53,564 nucleotides of DNA. Source: a virus. The notes below the pieces were generated by a model. That model ran no database searches. It was given only the letters and a program-made list of their open reading frames with translations, and was not told the origin of the DNA. This document shows, one piece after another, positions 28,438 to 38,513 of this stretch. Within the stretch, counting starts at the first letter, position 1. The number at the start of each line of letters is the position of its first letter. Made by a program: the position numbers and the translations under genes. The stretch covers positions 9,273 through 62,836 of IMG/VR virus record IMGVR_UViG_3300008113_000076; one strand, 5' to 3'.

Positions 28438-29745
28438 ATGGCCGTATTGCAACCCGGTGGTGTATCCACCTCGATTAATAGGCAGTTCGTATCCGACCTG
28501 TCTATTCTGAAGCCACAATACTTCCCTCAATTTATTGAGAAGTATGGCTCTCAAAACTATGCTCAATTGCTCGAAGCTTTGGGTATGAAAGCAACCGTTC
28601 CTGCTAAGAAGTTCGGTCACTTTGAATCTCGCGGTAAGCTTCATGACAACGTGAAAGTAGCTTCTATCAGCGGAGGTGCTTCTGCTGGTGCTACCATCAC
28701 TATTGAAGTTGACGCAGCTTCTACCAACAACTCAAGAAGCCCAGTTCGTCTTGGTGAGGTTGTAGAAAACGCAAAGAATGGTAAGCAGTACAAAATCACT
28801 ACTGTTACCGACTTCAACACTTTCACAATGACTCCGTTTGACTCTACAGAGGTAGCAAATACTACTGTAGCAGCTGCTGACTTCCTGTTGTTCCGCGGTA
28901 TCTCTGAAGCTGGTGAAGCATCAACTAAGTTTGATTCTTTGACTGGTCTTATCGAAGAGAAGACTTTCTACACTACTGAGATTCGTGAAGATTTCACCAT
29001 CACAGACCGTGCTAAGATTGAAGAACTGTGGTTCGAAGTAAATGGTCAACCTTACTACACCTACAAAGGTTTGGATGAGGCTGTTCGCCGTTTTATGAAC
29101 AACAAAGAATTCAAGTTGATGTTCGGTAAGCCTCAAGGTGCTCAAGGTTCTACCGGTTTGATTCCACAAGTTGAAGCTGGTGGTCAAGTAACCACTTGGG
29201 GTAACACCTTCGACATCGATGATTTCCACAATCTCTCTCGTCTTGCTGACTTCAACGGTGGTGCTCAAGAATACCACTTCCTCATGGACAGCTACCTCCG
29301 TAGCGCTGTTGATGATGCTTTGTTCGCTAAGTATCAGAACGGTTCTATCGTATGGGCTTCTGTAGGTGGTTCTAGCGAAGTAGCTGTTAAGTATGGCTTC
29401 GATTCTCTGAAGATTGATGGTACTACCTTCCACTTGAAGAAGTATCTGCCTTTCAACGCTGAAGCAGTTTACGGACAGTCTATCGGTACTTCCGGTTACT
29501 ATGCTCGTACAGGTCTCTTGATTCCTGTGAAGGATGGCCGTGACGCTCAAACTGGTGACAAAGTTCCTTCTCTCCGCATTGTTTACAATGAGGTTGAGCC
29601 CGGAAAAGAAATCAAAGTTTGGGAAACTGGTGCTCTCGCTAAAGTTCCAACTTCCGACAAGATGGAATTGAACGTACACCACATGTCTTACTGCGGTATC
29701 CAGCTGTTCGCAGCTAACCAATTCATGAAAGTAACCTACGCTTAA
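28438..29745 (+). CDS. Major capsid protein (HK97-type expected)
   Basis: The 435-residue protein begins MAVLQPGGVSTSINRQF and has a long mixed alpha/beta body rich in Ala, Gly and Asn. Codon use differs from its neighbours, with many GGT, GCT, GTT, CGT and AAG codons, indicating very high expression. It follows the scaffold gene and precedes a strong terminator. These features mark the major head subunit, and the HK97 fold is expected for tailed phages. No homologue was computed. Confidence 0.85.
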   Translation: MAVLQPGGVSTSINRQFVSDLSILKPQYFPQFIEKYGSQNYAQLLEALGMKATVPAKKFGHFESRGKLHDNVKVASISGGASAGATITIEVDAASTNNSRSPVRLGEVVENAKNGKQYKITTVTDFNTFTMTPFDSTEVANTTVAAADFLLFRGISEAGEASTKFDSLTGLIEEKTFYTTEIREDFTITDRAKIEELWFEVNGQPYYTYKGLDEAVRRFMNNKEFKLMFGKPQGAQGSTGLIPQVEAGGQVTTWGNTFDIDDFHNLSRLADFNGGAQEYHFLMDSYLRSAVDDALFAKYQNGSIVWASVGGSSEVAVKYGFDSLKIDGTTFHLKKYLPFNAEAVYGQSIGTSGYYARTGLLIPVKDGRDAQTGDKVPSLRIVYNEVEPGKEIKVWETGALAKVPTSDKMELNVHHMSYCGIQLFAANQFMKVTYA

Positions 29746-29769
29746 TCGTAGAACTATATGAATAAAGAG

Positions 29770-29798
29770 CCCCGCCTAGTGCGGGGTTTTCTTTTTTT
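29770..29798 (+). terminator. Strong intrinsic terminator after the capsid gene
   Basis: CCCCGC-CTAGT-GCGGGG followed by TTTTCTTTTTTT. It lies 25 bases after the capsid stop and ends the highly expressed head unit. A new promoter box begins three bases later. Confidence 0.9.
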
Positions 29799-29800
29799 AG

Positions 29801-29808
29801 TATATTTG
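29801..29808 (+). promoter_or_regulatory. Rightward -7 element TATATTTG
   Basis: A perfect TAnnTTTG directly after the terminator, 21 bases before the ATG at 29830. It restarts transcription for the next gene at an independent level. Confidence 0.7.
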
Positions 29809-29829
29809 CTGAAACCAAAAATTAAGACC

Positions 29830-30759
29830 ATGGCAAAAGCAGCACGAAAAACATTAGACGAAAATGGAAACATCGTCGAACTATCTGGAGAAATACCATT
29901 TAGTGAAAACCTAGGAGCTCTAAACACAGTACAACAAACAGAGGCGCCAAAGAAAAAGAAAGAACCAAAAGAGTACATTTTCCAACTTATTGACAGGTTC
30001 TACACTACCACATCTAATTATCCAAGACCTCCATATCCAGAGACCTACTTCATAAAGAATACGGATGTTATTTATGACGAGGAGACTGGAACAGAGAGGA
30101 ATATCAGATATCTGGAAGGTGTTAGCACAATCTACGAAGATGAGCAAGAGCATCTGTCAGACTTCAAAAAAAGGCAAAGGCCAGAGATTAAGTTCATCAA
30201 TGGAGTTCTTACTGTTCCTACCAATAGAACATCTCTGTTGAAGTTCTTGCTTTTGAGTAATATGAATGAGGGTAACAAAAACCCAATTCATGGAACTAGG
30301 AAGATTTATAGGGTTTTAGACTTCCAAGCACAGGAAGAAACTGCAATCAACAAGGCAGAAACTAGGATGGAAGCCATGAAAATGGCAATGGATGCCCCAA
30401 TTGAAACCATGATTCCTCATGCTCAATACCTTGGCGTTAAGTTCAAGAACAGCTACGGAGAAGAAAGGGGTGACAAGGCCATTAGGGTTGACTACCTTGA
30501 CTTTGCTGATAAGAATCCAGACATATTTATTAAGACATATAACAATCCGTTGGTTAAAGTTGAGTATGCTATCAGAAAGGCAATAACTCTTGGATTGATT
30601 AGTCTTGACACCATCAAGGGTCAGGCTATTTGGGGTGACACCAAAAAGTTCATTGCTCAGATACCAGACAGGAAAGATGCAACCAAATACCTTTCTGAGT
30701 TCTCTTTGACGGACGCAGGTAAGGAATTCTACTCTCAACTAAAGTCCATTACGGCATAA
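29830..30759 (+). CDS. Hypothetical virion-region protein
   Basis: The 309-residue protein starts MAKAARKTLDENGN; an upstream in-frame start at 29758 is rejected because it overlaps the terminator and promoter. The N-terminus is charged and probably disordered. The body contains YIFQLIDRFYTTTSNYPRPP and a C-terminal helical domain. Its own promoter and terminator frame it as a monocistronic unit, which suggests a specific dosage. Genes in this place in crAss-like phages code for virion or head-associated proteins of unknown function. Confidence 0.65.
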   Translation: MAKAARKTLDENGNIVELSGEIPFSENLGALNTVQQTEAPKKKKEPKEYIFQLIDRFYTTTSNYPRPPYPETYFIKNTDVIYDEETGTERNIRYLEGVSTIYEDEQEHLSDFKKRQRPEIKFINGVLTVPTNRTSLLKFLLLSNMNEGNKNPIHGTRKIYRVLDFQAQEETAINKAETRMEAMKMAMDAPIETMIPHAQYLGVKFKNSYGEERGDKAIRVDYLDFADKNPDIFIKTYNNPLVKVEYAIRKAITLGLISLDTIKGQAIWGDTKKFIAQIPDRKDATKYLSEFSLTDAGKEFYSQLKSITA

Positions 30760-30793
30760 ACTAGCTTCGTGTTTCTTATGGTTTGATTGGTTA

Positions 30794-30824
30794 TTCCCCT
30801 AGTGTCTACTGGGGGAATTTGTTT
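30794..30824 (+). terminator. Intrinsic terminator
   Basis: TTCCCCTAGT pairs with ACTGGGGGAA around GTCT (about ten pairs, one G-U), followed by TTTGTTTT. It ends the 29830-30759 gene's transcript, and the T-rich tract runs straight into the next -7 box. Confidence 0.85.
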
Positions 30825-30832
30825 TATATTTG
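30825..30832 (+). promoter_or_regulatory. Rightward -7 element TATATTTG before the connector genes
   Basis: A perfect TAnnTTTG four bases before the ATG at 30837, overlapping the T-run of the terminator. Transcripts would be nearly leaderless. Confidence 0.7.
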
Positions 30833-30836
30833 CATT

Positions 30837-31505
30837 ATGAACATTAATGAGGTTTATAAGCTTGTGTCATATTTGGTAGATAAGTACCAAGGGACATATC
30901 TATCTCCAGATGACTTTAATATGGTCATAAACATGGCGCAAAATCAATACCTGTCATTTCTTACGGATGATACAGGGGCTCCAAATAGGAATCCAAAGAA
31001 TCCTGTTGGTATGTCCGTTTCTGCTATTGTTGCTGATACATTATCTGGATTCCTTACAGAATCAACAGTTGCAATAGCTTCTCAGCTTGGTGCAAAACCA
31101 GCAGACCTTTATAAGACAGTAGCTATAAGAACAACTGATGATGACTATTCCGTAAGGTTTGTAGCTTCTGATAGGGTTGCATCTTATATCGGTAATGCTA
31201 TTGATGCGCCTACTACAACTGAGCCAATATACTACGAGCTTGGGTCTAATTATAAGGTATACCCAAACACAGTAACTTCAATAAAGGTATCCTATATAAG
31301 GAACCCTCAGACATTGAAATGGGCATACACAGGTAATCTAGTTTATGATGCAGCTAATAGTGTTCCAGCAAATAATGCTGCAATTGAGTGGGGTGATACA
31401 GACGTATACGAAATCATATATAGAACCGTAGGTATTATAGGTATCAACTTGAAGGATGGGGATTTGATGAGGGCTTCGCAGTTAGTAAAAAATGATGGTC
31501 TATGA
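30837..31505 (+). CDS. Putative head-tail connector / ring protein 1
   Basis: The 222-residue protein starts MNINEVYKLVSYLVDKYQG, with the promoter deciding this ATG over an earlier in-frame start. The helical N-terminus (LSPDDFNMVINMAQNQYLSF) followed by a beta-rich region is typical of small adaptor proteins that bind under the portal. It is the first of three similarly sized proteins before the large tail protein. The role is inferred from order and size. Confidence 0.6.
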   Translation: MNINEVYKLVSYLVDKYQGTYLSPDDFNMVINMAQNQYLSFLTDDTGAPNRNPKNPVGMSVSAIVADTLSGFLTESTVAIASQLGAKPADLYKTVAIRTTDDDYSVRFVASDRVASYIGNAIDAPTTTEPIYYELGSNYKVYPNTVTSIKVSYIRNPQTLKWAYTGNLVYDAANSVPANNAAIEWGDTDVYEIIYRTVGIIGINLKDGDLMRASQLVKNDGL

Positions 31506-32125
31506 CAAGGAAAGTACTTATAGAACAGATAAGGAGGCTTTATTATGGTGGCACTCCGAGCGATGACTCTAACCTAACGGAAAAAGAGGTAAACCACTAC
31601 ATTAATCAAGCAATAGCCTACATAGCTAAAGTTAACTATACCGATTCAATCAAAATTGACGGAATTGAGACTGTTAGTGATGCTTTTTATACTACATTCA
31701 AAAATCTTGCCGTAGCTAAGGATAACGATACTGGATACTATTACGCAACACTACCACAGCCACCGCTGGGACTTTCGAGAGGATATGGTATTTCTTCTGT
31801 CACATTCCCCGTAAATACTGGTTTGGCAAAAGCGCCTACAGCCGTATCCCCTCGTGAGGTTGACTACATTGAGCAGATTAAGCTCCCACCGAGTAAGATA
31901 TTTTATTGGGCAGAAGGAAACAAGCTTTGGATGAAAAGCTACACCAACTTGGTTGGAAGGTTTGCTATTGTGAGGATGATTAGCGCTGAGAACTCAGACA
32001 TGACTTCAGAGTTGAATGTTCCTAGTGAGTATATTTCTGATATGATTAACTGGATTATGAATCAGTTAAGAATGAGAAAACAAATGCCAGAGGATACAAC
32101 AAACGATGGTGTAGATACTAAATAA
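31502..32125 (+). CDS. Putative head-tail connector / ring protein 2
   Basis: The 207-residue protein has an N-terminal helix (TRKVLIEQIRRLYYGG), an adaptor-like LTEKEVNHYINQAIAYIAK and a beta middle. It overlaps the gene before it (ATGA). The size, fold pattern and place match ring proteins of podoviral tails, which join portal to tail. The family was not verified. Confidence 0.6.
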   Translation: MTRKVLIEQIRRLYYGGTPSDDSNLTEKEVNHYINQAIAYIAKVNYTDSIKIDGIETVSDAFYTTFKNLAVAKDNDTGYYYATLPQPPLGLSRGYGISSVTFPVNTGLAKAPTAVSPREVDYIEQIKLPPSKIFYWAEGNKLWMKSYTNLVGRFAIVRMISAENSDMTSELNVPSEYISDMINWIMNQLRMRKQMPEDTTNDGVDTK

Positions 32126-32130
32126 CTAAT

Positions 32131-32901
32131 ATGGCAAAGGATACCGCACAATGGGTAGGTCTCGCAGAAATAATCTACCAATATATAGACCAAGCAAAGC
32201 TTACATCAGCTGAGTTTAGGAGACTTTGGACTATTGGCGTTAGGGGCGTTGAGGAGATTGGGCTGGATGTTCACATGACTCCAAAGACTGTTAAACTTAT
32301 GGTCAATGCAAATAAAACAGTTACTCTTCCGGCAGACTATGTAGCATTTTCTAAAGTTGGTGTTTTCAACCCAGAAGGCGAAGTTGCTACTCTGAGAAGA
32401 AACCCTAACCTTACTGCTTATAAGATTGACCAAAATGATAGGCTTACTAGTAACGTTGATAATACTGAACTTGAGTCGTTTAGGCTTCAAGACTTGGCTT
32501 ACATAAACTATTATGACGGAGCTAGGTATGTAAACATATTTGGAGCAGGTTCTCTCCTTAATTCAGCTGGTGAGTTTGATATATCTGAGGATGAGGGAAT
32601 ACTGTATCTCAACAATGAATACAATTATACGTACGTAGTTATGGAGTACTTATCTTCACCTGCTGACGATGTGGATTATAAGATACCTTTCCAAGTGAAA
32701 GAAGCCGTACTGGCTTACATTGCTTGGAAGGATATTGAGATGCTTCCATCTGGGAGGCGTGTAACTCTTGGTGACAAGCAGATTAGGAGAAAAGAGTACT
32801 ACAATCAGAAAAGGTTAGCAAGGCTTAGAGTAAACCCTGTAACTCCTTGGGATGCCAACGAAGTTATTAGGATGGGTCAAAAACTTGTAGCAAAAGCATA
32901 A
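32131..32901 (+). CDS. Putative tail adaptor / ring protein 3
   Basis: The 256-residue protein has an N-terminal helical pair (WVGLAEIIYQYIDQAKLT, AEFRRLWTIGVRGVEEIGLD). Then VNANKTVTLPADYVAFSKVG and an EAVLAYIAWKDIEMLP helix follow. The LPADYVxxxKVGV element is common to podoviral tail tubular A-like adaptors. It sits directly before the large tail stabilisation gene. Confidence 0.65.
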   Translation: MAKDTAQWVGLAEIIYQYIDQAKLTSAEFRRLWTIGVRGVEEIGLDVHMTPKTVKLMVNANKTVTLPADYVAFSKVGVFNPEGEVATLRRNPNLTAYKIDQNDRLTSNVDNTELESFRLQDLAYINYYDGARYVNIFGAGSLLNSAGEFDISEDEGILYLNNEYNYTYVVMEYLSSPADDVDYKIPFQVKEAVLAYIAWKDIEMLPSGRRVTLGDKQIRRKEYYNQKRLARLRVNPVTPWDANEVIRMGQKLVAKA

Positions 32902-32902
32902 G

Positions 32903-35900
32903 ATGAAGATAGAAAGAAAAATGTTCTCTGGAGTGATGAATTTGGATGACCCAAATGAATCAATGCCCGGCACACACCATCGTGAGGCTTTTAATGTATT
33001 GTTTAAGGGTAACCCCGGAGACATGAGGATTGAAAACATTAAAGGCAATCAAGCCGTAACAAATGCTGGTCTTCAAGCTGGAACTAATGTTTGCATTGGT
33101 TCATACTATGACGAACTGAAACAGAGGGTCTTCTACTTTGTCTACAACTCAAACGGATATGACGCAATATTCGTTTACAACACAATAACAAGAGGTATTA
33201 GTACATTATTGATGTCTAAGGTTGACTCTTTGGAGACTGAGGCATTGTTTGACTTTAGCCCAAATCATCCTATAGCATCCGTAAATATATTGTACAGAAC
33301 AGAGGAAGATGGGGATATCTTGCATTGGACGGATAGGAACAATCGCCCAATGAAGCTGAATATCAAGGAGGCTGAGGTAGCAGGCAAAACATACAATGGG
33401 AACTGGAAAAAGAAGTATCTGACAGTTGCTAGACCTATGCCACTAGTATCTCCCATATGTAAGTATGAGGATGATGCTACAACCACAATAAATAACCTCA
33501 GAAGTAAGCTGTATCAGTTTAGGTATCGTTGGGTTTATCGTGATTTTACCAAGTCAACTTGGAGTCCTTGGAGTAGGCTATTTGCACCAAGCAATATAGA
33601 CACTTTGGCAACAGAGATTGACCCTACTAAAAATAATAGGATATCTATAACTTATCAGACTGGTGATGATGATGTAGTTAAGATAGAGATAGCTTCTAGG
33701 CAGAGTATTGACACAACATTCTCTGACCCATTTTTGGTAGAAACAGTTGACAAAACAGGTGTTCCAGATAATAGCCCGTACGAGTATTTGTTTTACAATA
33801 CTGAGGCATATCCGTATGTTGATGTGGCTGAGTCTAATCAGCTTTTTGACTACATACCACTAAAGGCAAACACTCAAGAACTGTTGAATGGTAATGTAGT
33901 AATATACGGTGGTATCACAGAAGGAAGAACTGCAGGCATAACGCCAAGCGTTAGTAAAACGCTTAGTTTGGTTCAGAACACAAACACGTCTACATCATTT
34001 ACAATGTCCTCTTACAATAGGTATACATTTACCTATTATCCAGAGTATAACGTAACGGGTGGTTATCACTATATTATATTTGACGGAACTCCTCAAGTAG
34101 GAGATGTGTACAACTTTACTTTATCTTTTAGGAAGGATGAAGGTTCTGGTGTTCAATCAACTTCTGTAAACTTCTCACTTACCGTAGCTGCAGGTAGAAA
34201 CACGCAACAATTTGTTGAGGCTGACTTACATGCTCTTGTAATAGCAAATGCTACACTTCAGAACTACTATTTAGCTAGTTATGTATCTACATTACAACTT
34301 GTAGAGCCGGGTGAGTTTAATGGTAAGCGTGGATTGAAGTTTGCTGGTAATCCTACTGTAAATGCATGGATACTCGATTCATATAACTTTTCATATACAT
34401 ATGCTGGAGGTGGTGGACTTCCTGCTGACCCAACAGGTGTAAACACAGCTTGTTATAAGCACAAGTCTAGGTACACATTTGGTATGTGTTACTTTGATGA
34501 GTATGGTGTAACCAATGGTGTTATAACTACGGATAACTTTAGGGTAATTACACCTGAGATTGAATCAGCAGACCTGTCTGGTACTCAGTTGACTATACCG
34601 CTCATAGAGTTTTCTATCAGCCACCAAGCTCCAACTTGGGCTAAATATTTCTCCTTTGTGAGAACTACTAATCTTACTGTTTCTGACTTTAAGACTATAA
34701 TTACCACTACAACTGGGGTAGATACAGCTAACAAATACGCTTATCTTGACATAACAGAATACCAGACAAACAAGAACGGATATCCTGCATATTCCTTTGC
34801 GAAGGGAGACAGGGTTAGGATTATTGGCCGTAAGAATCAAGCAGACCTTGTTTCTGATTCTGTTTCCAATGATTATCCTGTTCTGGCTCTGATGACAAGT
34901 GCTGATATAACCAACTCAACAGGTATGACAACACCTGCGAGTGTACCTATCAATAAGATATGGCTTAGGATACCATACGACAACGCTACCATGAGTTCAT
35001 TCAACTTTGGTAACGCATCCTACTACAACTACTATATTGAGGTTTATACACCTGCGATAAACGCTTCGGAAGAGAGTCAAGTATTCTATGAGTTTGGTGA
35101 GATATATCCTGTCATAGAAAGTGGTGCTAACAGATATCACACAGGTATGACTCAGAACCAAACAGCTTCACTACCCGCTATCTACAAGTTTATAAGAGGT
35201 GACGTATACAGTAGGCAAAGAGGCTCTGTTGTAGTTGCTGATAATAACTGGGTAATAGACAGGTCTTTGTCTGACAAGTACGGCTCAAGGGTGGATGGAA
35301 ATGGAAGGCCATTTGTGGTTGATGACTACGCTAAAGAAGCATACTATCCAACACTAGTTAGGTATTCTCTTGAGTATCAATCTGGTACATCCATCAACCA
35401 GACCAACAGGTTTTACGCAGCTAACTTTGATGAATACGATAGGGAAAGAGGAGATATACAAAGGCTTAAAACTAGGGGCCGTCAGTTGAGGGTATTCCAG
35501 AATAGAGCATGTGGCGTTGTCCCAGTATTGCAGTCAGTAGTTCAAACAGCTGACGGTAGTGGGGTGCTTTCTCAAAGTGCAGAGATTATTAATAAGATAC
35601 AATACTATCTTGGAGACTACGGACTTGGAAATCAGTTCTGTTCTCTCTCCTCTTCTGCCAATGCTGACTACTTTACTGACCCTGTAAGGGGTGCTCAGAT
35701 TAGGCTTTCTGGAGACGGACTTACTCCTATAAGCGAGCTTTACAAGGCTCACTTCTATTTGAATCCGTTGATTACAAAGTACAATAAGGTTAGGAATAAC
35801 ATAAGTGGCCAAGGTAAGGCGAAGATTCTGTCTATCTACGACCAATTCAATGAGGAGGTTATTACGGTCATGCAGGAGAGTGCTGCAGGTGATGACAAGA

Positions 35901-36412
35901 GCAATCCGTATACTTTCGGTTTTAACGAGTTTAGGAACGCATACACCTCATTCTACGACTATAGTCCAGAGTGGATAATCTGTGCTGAGAATCTCATTAT
36001 TTCTTGGAAAAATGGGGTACTTTACACACACGATAGCTCAACGTATTGTAACTTCTACGGAACTCAGTACAAGCCAAACGTGACGCTTATATTTAACCAA
36101 TTTGAGACCATTAAGAAACGGTATAACACCATAACAATGTTAGCTAGCACCCCTTGGGTTCCGGATACAAATGGAGACATAAGCACCAACTTGGGTCAGT
36201 CATCTAGCCTACAAACTACGGACTTCCTAGCTAAGGATGACAAGCTTCATGCTGCATTTAAGAGGGATTCAGCTAGTACTGGTGGCCTGTATAATGGTAA
36301 TGTGCTGAAGGGTAATTGGGCTAAATTGAAACTAAAGCCTTCAAGTGGTAATTCATTCGTAAATTTGTACTATATAGAACTAGCAATTTTAGAACCTTTT
36401 TATAATAGATAG
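32903..36412 (+). CDS. Large tail stabilisation / nozzle-type protein
   Basis: The 1169-residue beta-rich protein begins SGVMNLDDPNESMPGTHHRE followed by AFNVLF and GDMRIENIKGN. This opening is characteristic of the large podoviral tail tube or stabilisation proteins of crAss-like phages. The body has repeated Tyr/Asn/Thr beta segments and an immunoglobulin-like stretch near residues 340-480. It probably forms the tail hub below the rings, on which fibres attach. The same opening pattern in relatives is recalled, not computed. Confidence 0.75.
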   Translation: MKIERKMFSGVMNLDDPNESMPGTHHREAFNVLFKGNPGDMRIENIKGNQAVTNAGLQAGTNVCIGSYYDELKQRVFYFVYNSNGYDAIFVYNTITRGISTLLMSKVDSLETEALFDFSPNHPIASVNILYRTEEDGDILHWTDRNNRPMKLNIKEAEVAGKTYNGNWKKKYLTVARPMPLVSPICKYEDDATTTINNLRSKLYQFRYRWVYRDFTKSTWSPWSRLFAPSNIDTLATEIDPTKNNRISITYQTGDDDVVKIEIASRQSIDTTFSDPFLVETVDKTGVPDNSPYEYLFYNTEAYPYVDVAESNQLFDYIPLKANTQELLNGNVVIYGGITEGRTAGITPSVSKTLSLVQNTNTSTSFTMSSYNRYTFTYYPEYNVTGGYHYIIFDGTPQVGDVYNFTLSFRKDEGSGVQSTSVNFSLTVAAGRNTQQFVEADLHALVIANATLQNYYLASYVSTLQLVEPGEFNGKRGLKFAGNPTVNAWILDSYNFSYTYAGGGGLPADPTGVNTACYKHKSRYTFGMCYFDEYGVTNGVITTDNFRVITPEIESADLSGTQLTIPLIEFSISHQAPTWAKYFSFVRTTNLTVSDFKTIITTTTGVDTANKYAYLDITEYQTNKNGYPAYSFAKGDRVRIIGRKNQADLVSDSVSNDYPVLALMTSADITNSTGMTTPASVPINKIWLRIPYDNATMSSFNFGNASYYNYYIEVYTPAINASEESQVFYEFGEIYPVIESGANRYHTGMTQNQTASLPAIYKFIRGDVYSRQRGSVVVADNNWVIDRSLSDKYGSRVDGNGRPFVVDDYAKEAYYPTLVRYSLEYQSGTSINQTNRFYAANFDEYDRERGDIQRLKTRGRQLRVFQNRACGVVPVLQSVVQTADGSGVLSQSAEIINKIQYYLGDYGLGNQFCSLSSSANADYFTDPVRGAQIRLSGDGLTPISELYKAHFYLNPLITKYNKVRNNISGQGKAKILSIYDQFNEEVITVMQESAAGDDKSNPYTFGFNEFRNAYTSFYDYSPEWIICAENLIISWKNGVLYTHDSSTYCNFYGTQYKPNVTLIFNQFETIKKRYNTITMLASTPWVPDTNGDISTNLGQSSSLQTTDFLAKDDKLHAAFKRDSASTGGLYNGNVLKGNWAKLKLKPSSGNSFVNLYYIELAILEPFYNR

Positions 36413-36414
36413 AT

Positions 36415-37161
36415 ATGGACCCTAAAGGAAGTAGTCTTGGTTTGTCGGGAATAGCTTCAATAGCGAATATTGGACTTTCTGCATTACCATTGTTTTTCGG
36501 AGAGAATAATATTTTTAGCGGTAAGGCTAGGCAGGCAAATAGAGAACTGGAGAAAAACTTCAGAGCTTCTCAGTCTATGCAGCTTCCCGGAGAGTATACA
36601 GAGGCTATGCAGAACATTAGGTCTCAAGCCAATGTAGGCATCCCGTCAGCTGCTCTTGGTCTTTATCAGCAACAAGCAGGAAGGCAACAAGCTTCCCAGT
36701 TGGGTGCTTTGGGTTCTAGGAGGTCTGCACTTGCAGGAATCGGTAATATAGCTCAGGCTGGTCAAGACGCAGCGCTTAATCTTGCAAGTATGCAGGGTCA
36801 GGCATTGCAATCTGGACAGCAAAGACTTAATAGTGCTCTGATGCAGATGGGTGGTTTGCAGTATCAAGAGCAACTTAGAAAACAACAAGAAGCCGCTGAC
36901 TACTGGGGAGGAAGAAGGGCTGAGGCTAATCAAGCTGTATCTGGAGCTTTGGCTGCTGTTGGACAAGCAGCTGGTTCAGCAATTGCTTCTGGTGCTTTTG
37001 ATAAAGTAGGTGGTGGAATGTCAAATCTACAAAAATCAAAAAGCCAATTTGCTGGATTATTGTCTGGTTTTAATCCGCAGATTAACTTTAATGCGCCAGC
37101 TGTAAAATCTCCTTCTCCAATAAGAGGAATGCAACCAAACATATATCAACAAGGATTTTAA
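36415..37161 (+). CDS. Internal virion protein-like (glycine/glutamine-rich)
   Basis: The 248-residue protein has a hydrophobic N-terminus (IASIANIGLSALPLFFG), a Gln/Ala-rich helical middle and a small-residue AAVGQAAGSAIASGAF segment. Such proteins in podoviruses (T7 gp14 type) are packaged in the head and ejected to form a channel in the envelope. Position between tail and other cargo genes agrees. The role is inferred. Confidence 0.6.
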   Translation: MDPKGSSLGLSGIASIANIGLSALPLFFGENNIFSGKARQANRELEKNFRASQSMQLPGEYTEAMQNIRSQANVGIPSAALGLYQQQAGRQQASQLGALGSRRSALAGIGNIAQAGQDAALNLASMQGQALQSGQQRLNSALMQMGGLQYQEQLRKQQEAADYWGGRRAEANQAVSGALAAVGQAAGSAIASGAFDKVGGGMSNLQKSKSQFAGLLSGFNPQINFNAPAVKSPSPIRGMQPNIYQQGF

Positions 37162-37162
37162 T

Positions 37163-38512
37163 ATGGCAACATATAGACCATCATTTGTAGACGTTTCTGG
37201 ATTAACTCAAGGTATAACCCGTGGGTTAGAAATGGCTGCACAACGTAAGAGACAAGAAGATGCTTTGTCAGAAGCTAGAGTGGATGATTTCATGAAAATG
37301 TATCAACCCGGAAAGCTTCGTGAAATAGATATACCTGACTTTACAAAAGCATATAACGACTATAAGCAGTCTGCGTTAACATATTCTAGGCTTAATCGTG
37401 GTGGTGGTAAACCAGAGGATTTGTCAATAGCTAAGGCTAATATGGATAAAGCTCTTACTGGTTTAAATAATGTATATAGTTCATCCGTAGGTGCTGCAAA
37501 TAAACTTGCTGAGTTTGGAGATGCTATAAAGATTGCAAGGCAGAAAGGTTTGTCAGTACCAGCTGAGATGAATCAATACTCTCAGATTTTGTCTTCATCT
37601 CCAATATCTAAAATAGACATAAGTAGCATTCCTTCTGCGTATACATATCAGTTATTGTCAGAAGATGTTGACTACACTAAGTTATATAAAGACTTAGATG
37701 TATTGGGTGCAAAGAAATCTCCTAGGGTAGATTATATAGTAAATAAAAACCCTATGTATACATTTAGTGGTAAACCAATATATTCTAGGGAGAAGGTTAC
37801 AACTGAGTCGCTTGACCCAATGAGTGTAGCTGCAAAGTTGCCAATTCTGTTGGCTGACCCAACATACAACGGATTGAAGATACAGATGGATAAACAATTC
37901 AATCGTTTCAAATCATCAGACCCACAAACCAAGAAGGATGTTGTTGATGGTCTTCGTGACTACTTCCCCAATATTCAAAGTGAGTCTGACGTAACTCCTT
38001 ACATGTTATACTCAACTCAGCTTTCATCAACAGGTGTTACAAAGAGAGAGGAAGATAAGAGTTTCATAGATATGCAGGTTGATGAGATAAAGATGAGAAA
38101 TGCAAGCCTAGAAAAAGCAAAGGATAGGGCCTTGCAAATGCAGGGTAAAGTGGATAAAATGGGCGTTAATCAACCCGGACATCCTTATAACATAATACAA
38201 GGAATTATGTCAAAGGCTGGTACTGGAGTTAGTTATGATGCAACAAAAGAGCTTCAGAGGTATAACCTTCCAAGTACGCTTGGTGGTAGAGAAATGATTC
38301 GACAGGCTACATATAACCCAGATAAGAATGTCTTCTATGTTAAAACACTTACTGGTGAAATTGGAGAGATAACTCCAGAAGCATTAGAAAGCCAAATAGT
38401 TGAAGCATCTGGTGAGTATAAAGCTAGAACAGAGACAACAACCAAGCCTAAGGTGCCTAGTACAAAATCATATCGAGGTTTAGACCAATTCGGTAACCCT
38501 ATCATTAAATAA
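37163..38512 (+). CDS. Internal virion / ejection protein-like
   Basis: The 449-residue, mostly helical protein starts MATYRPSFVDVSGLTQGITR, has tropomyosin-like charged helices, and ends in a flexible Lys/Pro/Thr tail. It is followed by the giant polyvalent protein with no gap. The composition and place match the second ejected internal protein of podoviruses. No domain was recognised. Confidence 0.6.
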   Translation: MATYRPSFVDVSGLTQGITRGLEMAAQRKRQEDALSEARVDDFMKMYQPGKLREIDIPDFTKAYNDYKQSALTYSRLNRGGGKPEDLSIAKANMDKALTGLNNVYSSSVGAANKLAEFGDAIKIARQKGLSVPAEMNQYSQILSSSPISKIDISSIPSAYTYQLLSEDVDYTKLYKDLDVLGAKKSPRVDYIVNKNPMYTFSGKPIYSREKVTTESLDPMSVAAKLPILLADPTYNGLKIQMDKQFNRFKSSDPQTKKDVVDGLRDYFPNIQSESDVTPYMLYSTQLSSTGVTKREEDKSFIDMQVDEIKMRNASLEKAKDRALQMQGKVDKMGVNQPGHPYNIIQGIMSKAGTGVSYDATKELQRYNLPSTLGGREMIRQATYNPDKNVFYVKTLTGEIGEITPEALESQIVEASGEYKARTETTTKPKVPSTKSYRGLDQFGNPIIK

Positions 38513-38513
38513 C

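Noticed and set aside
28921-29721. 266-residue antisense frame in the capsid gene
   Set aside because: A shadow caused by the strong codon bias of the capsid gene; no promoter or domain.
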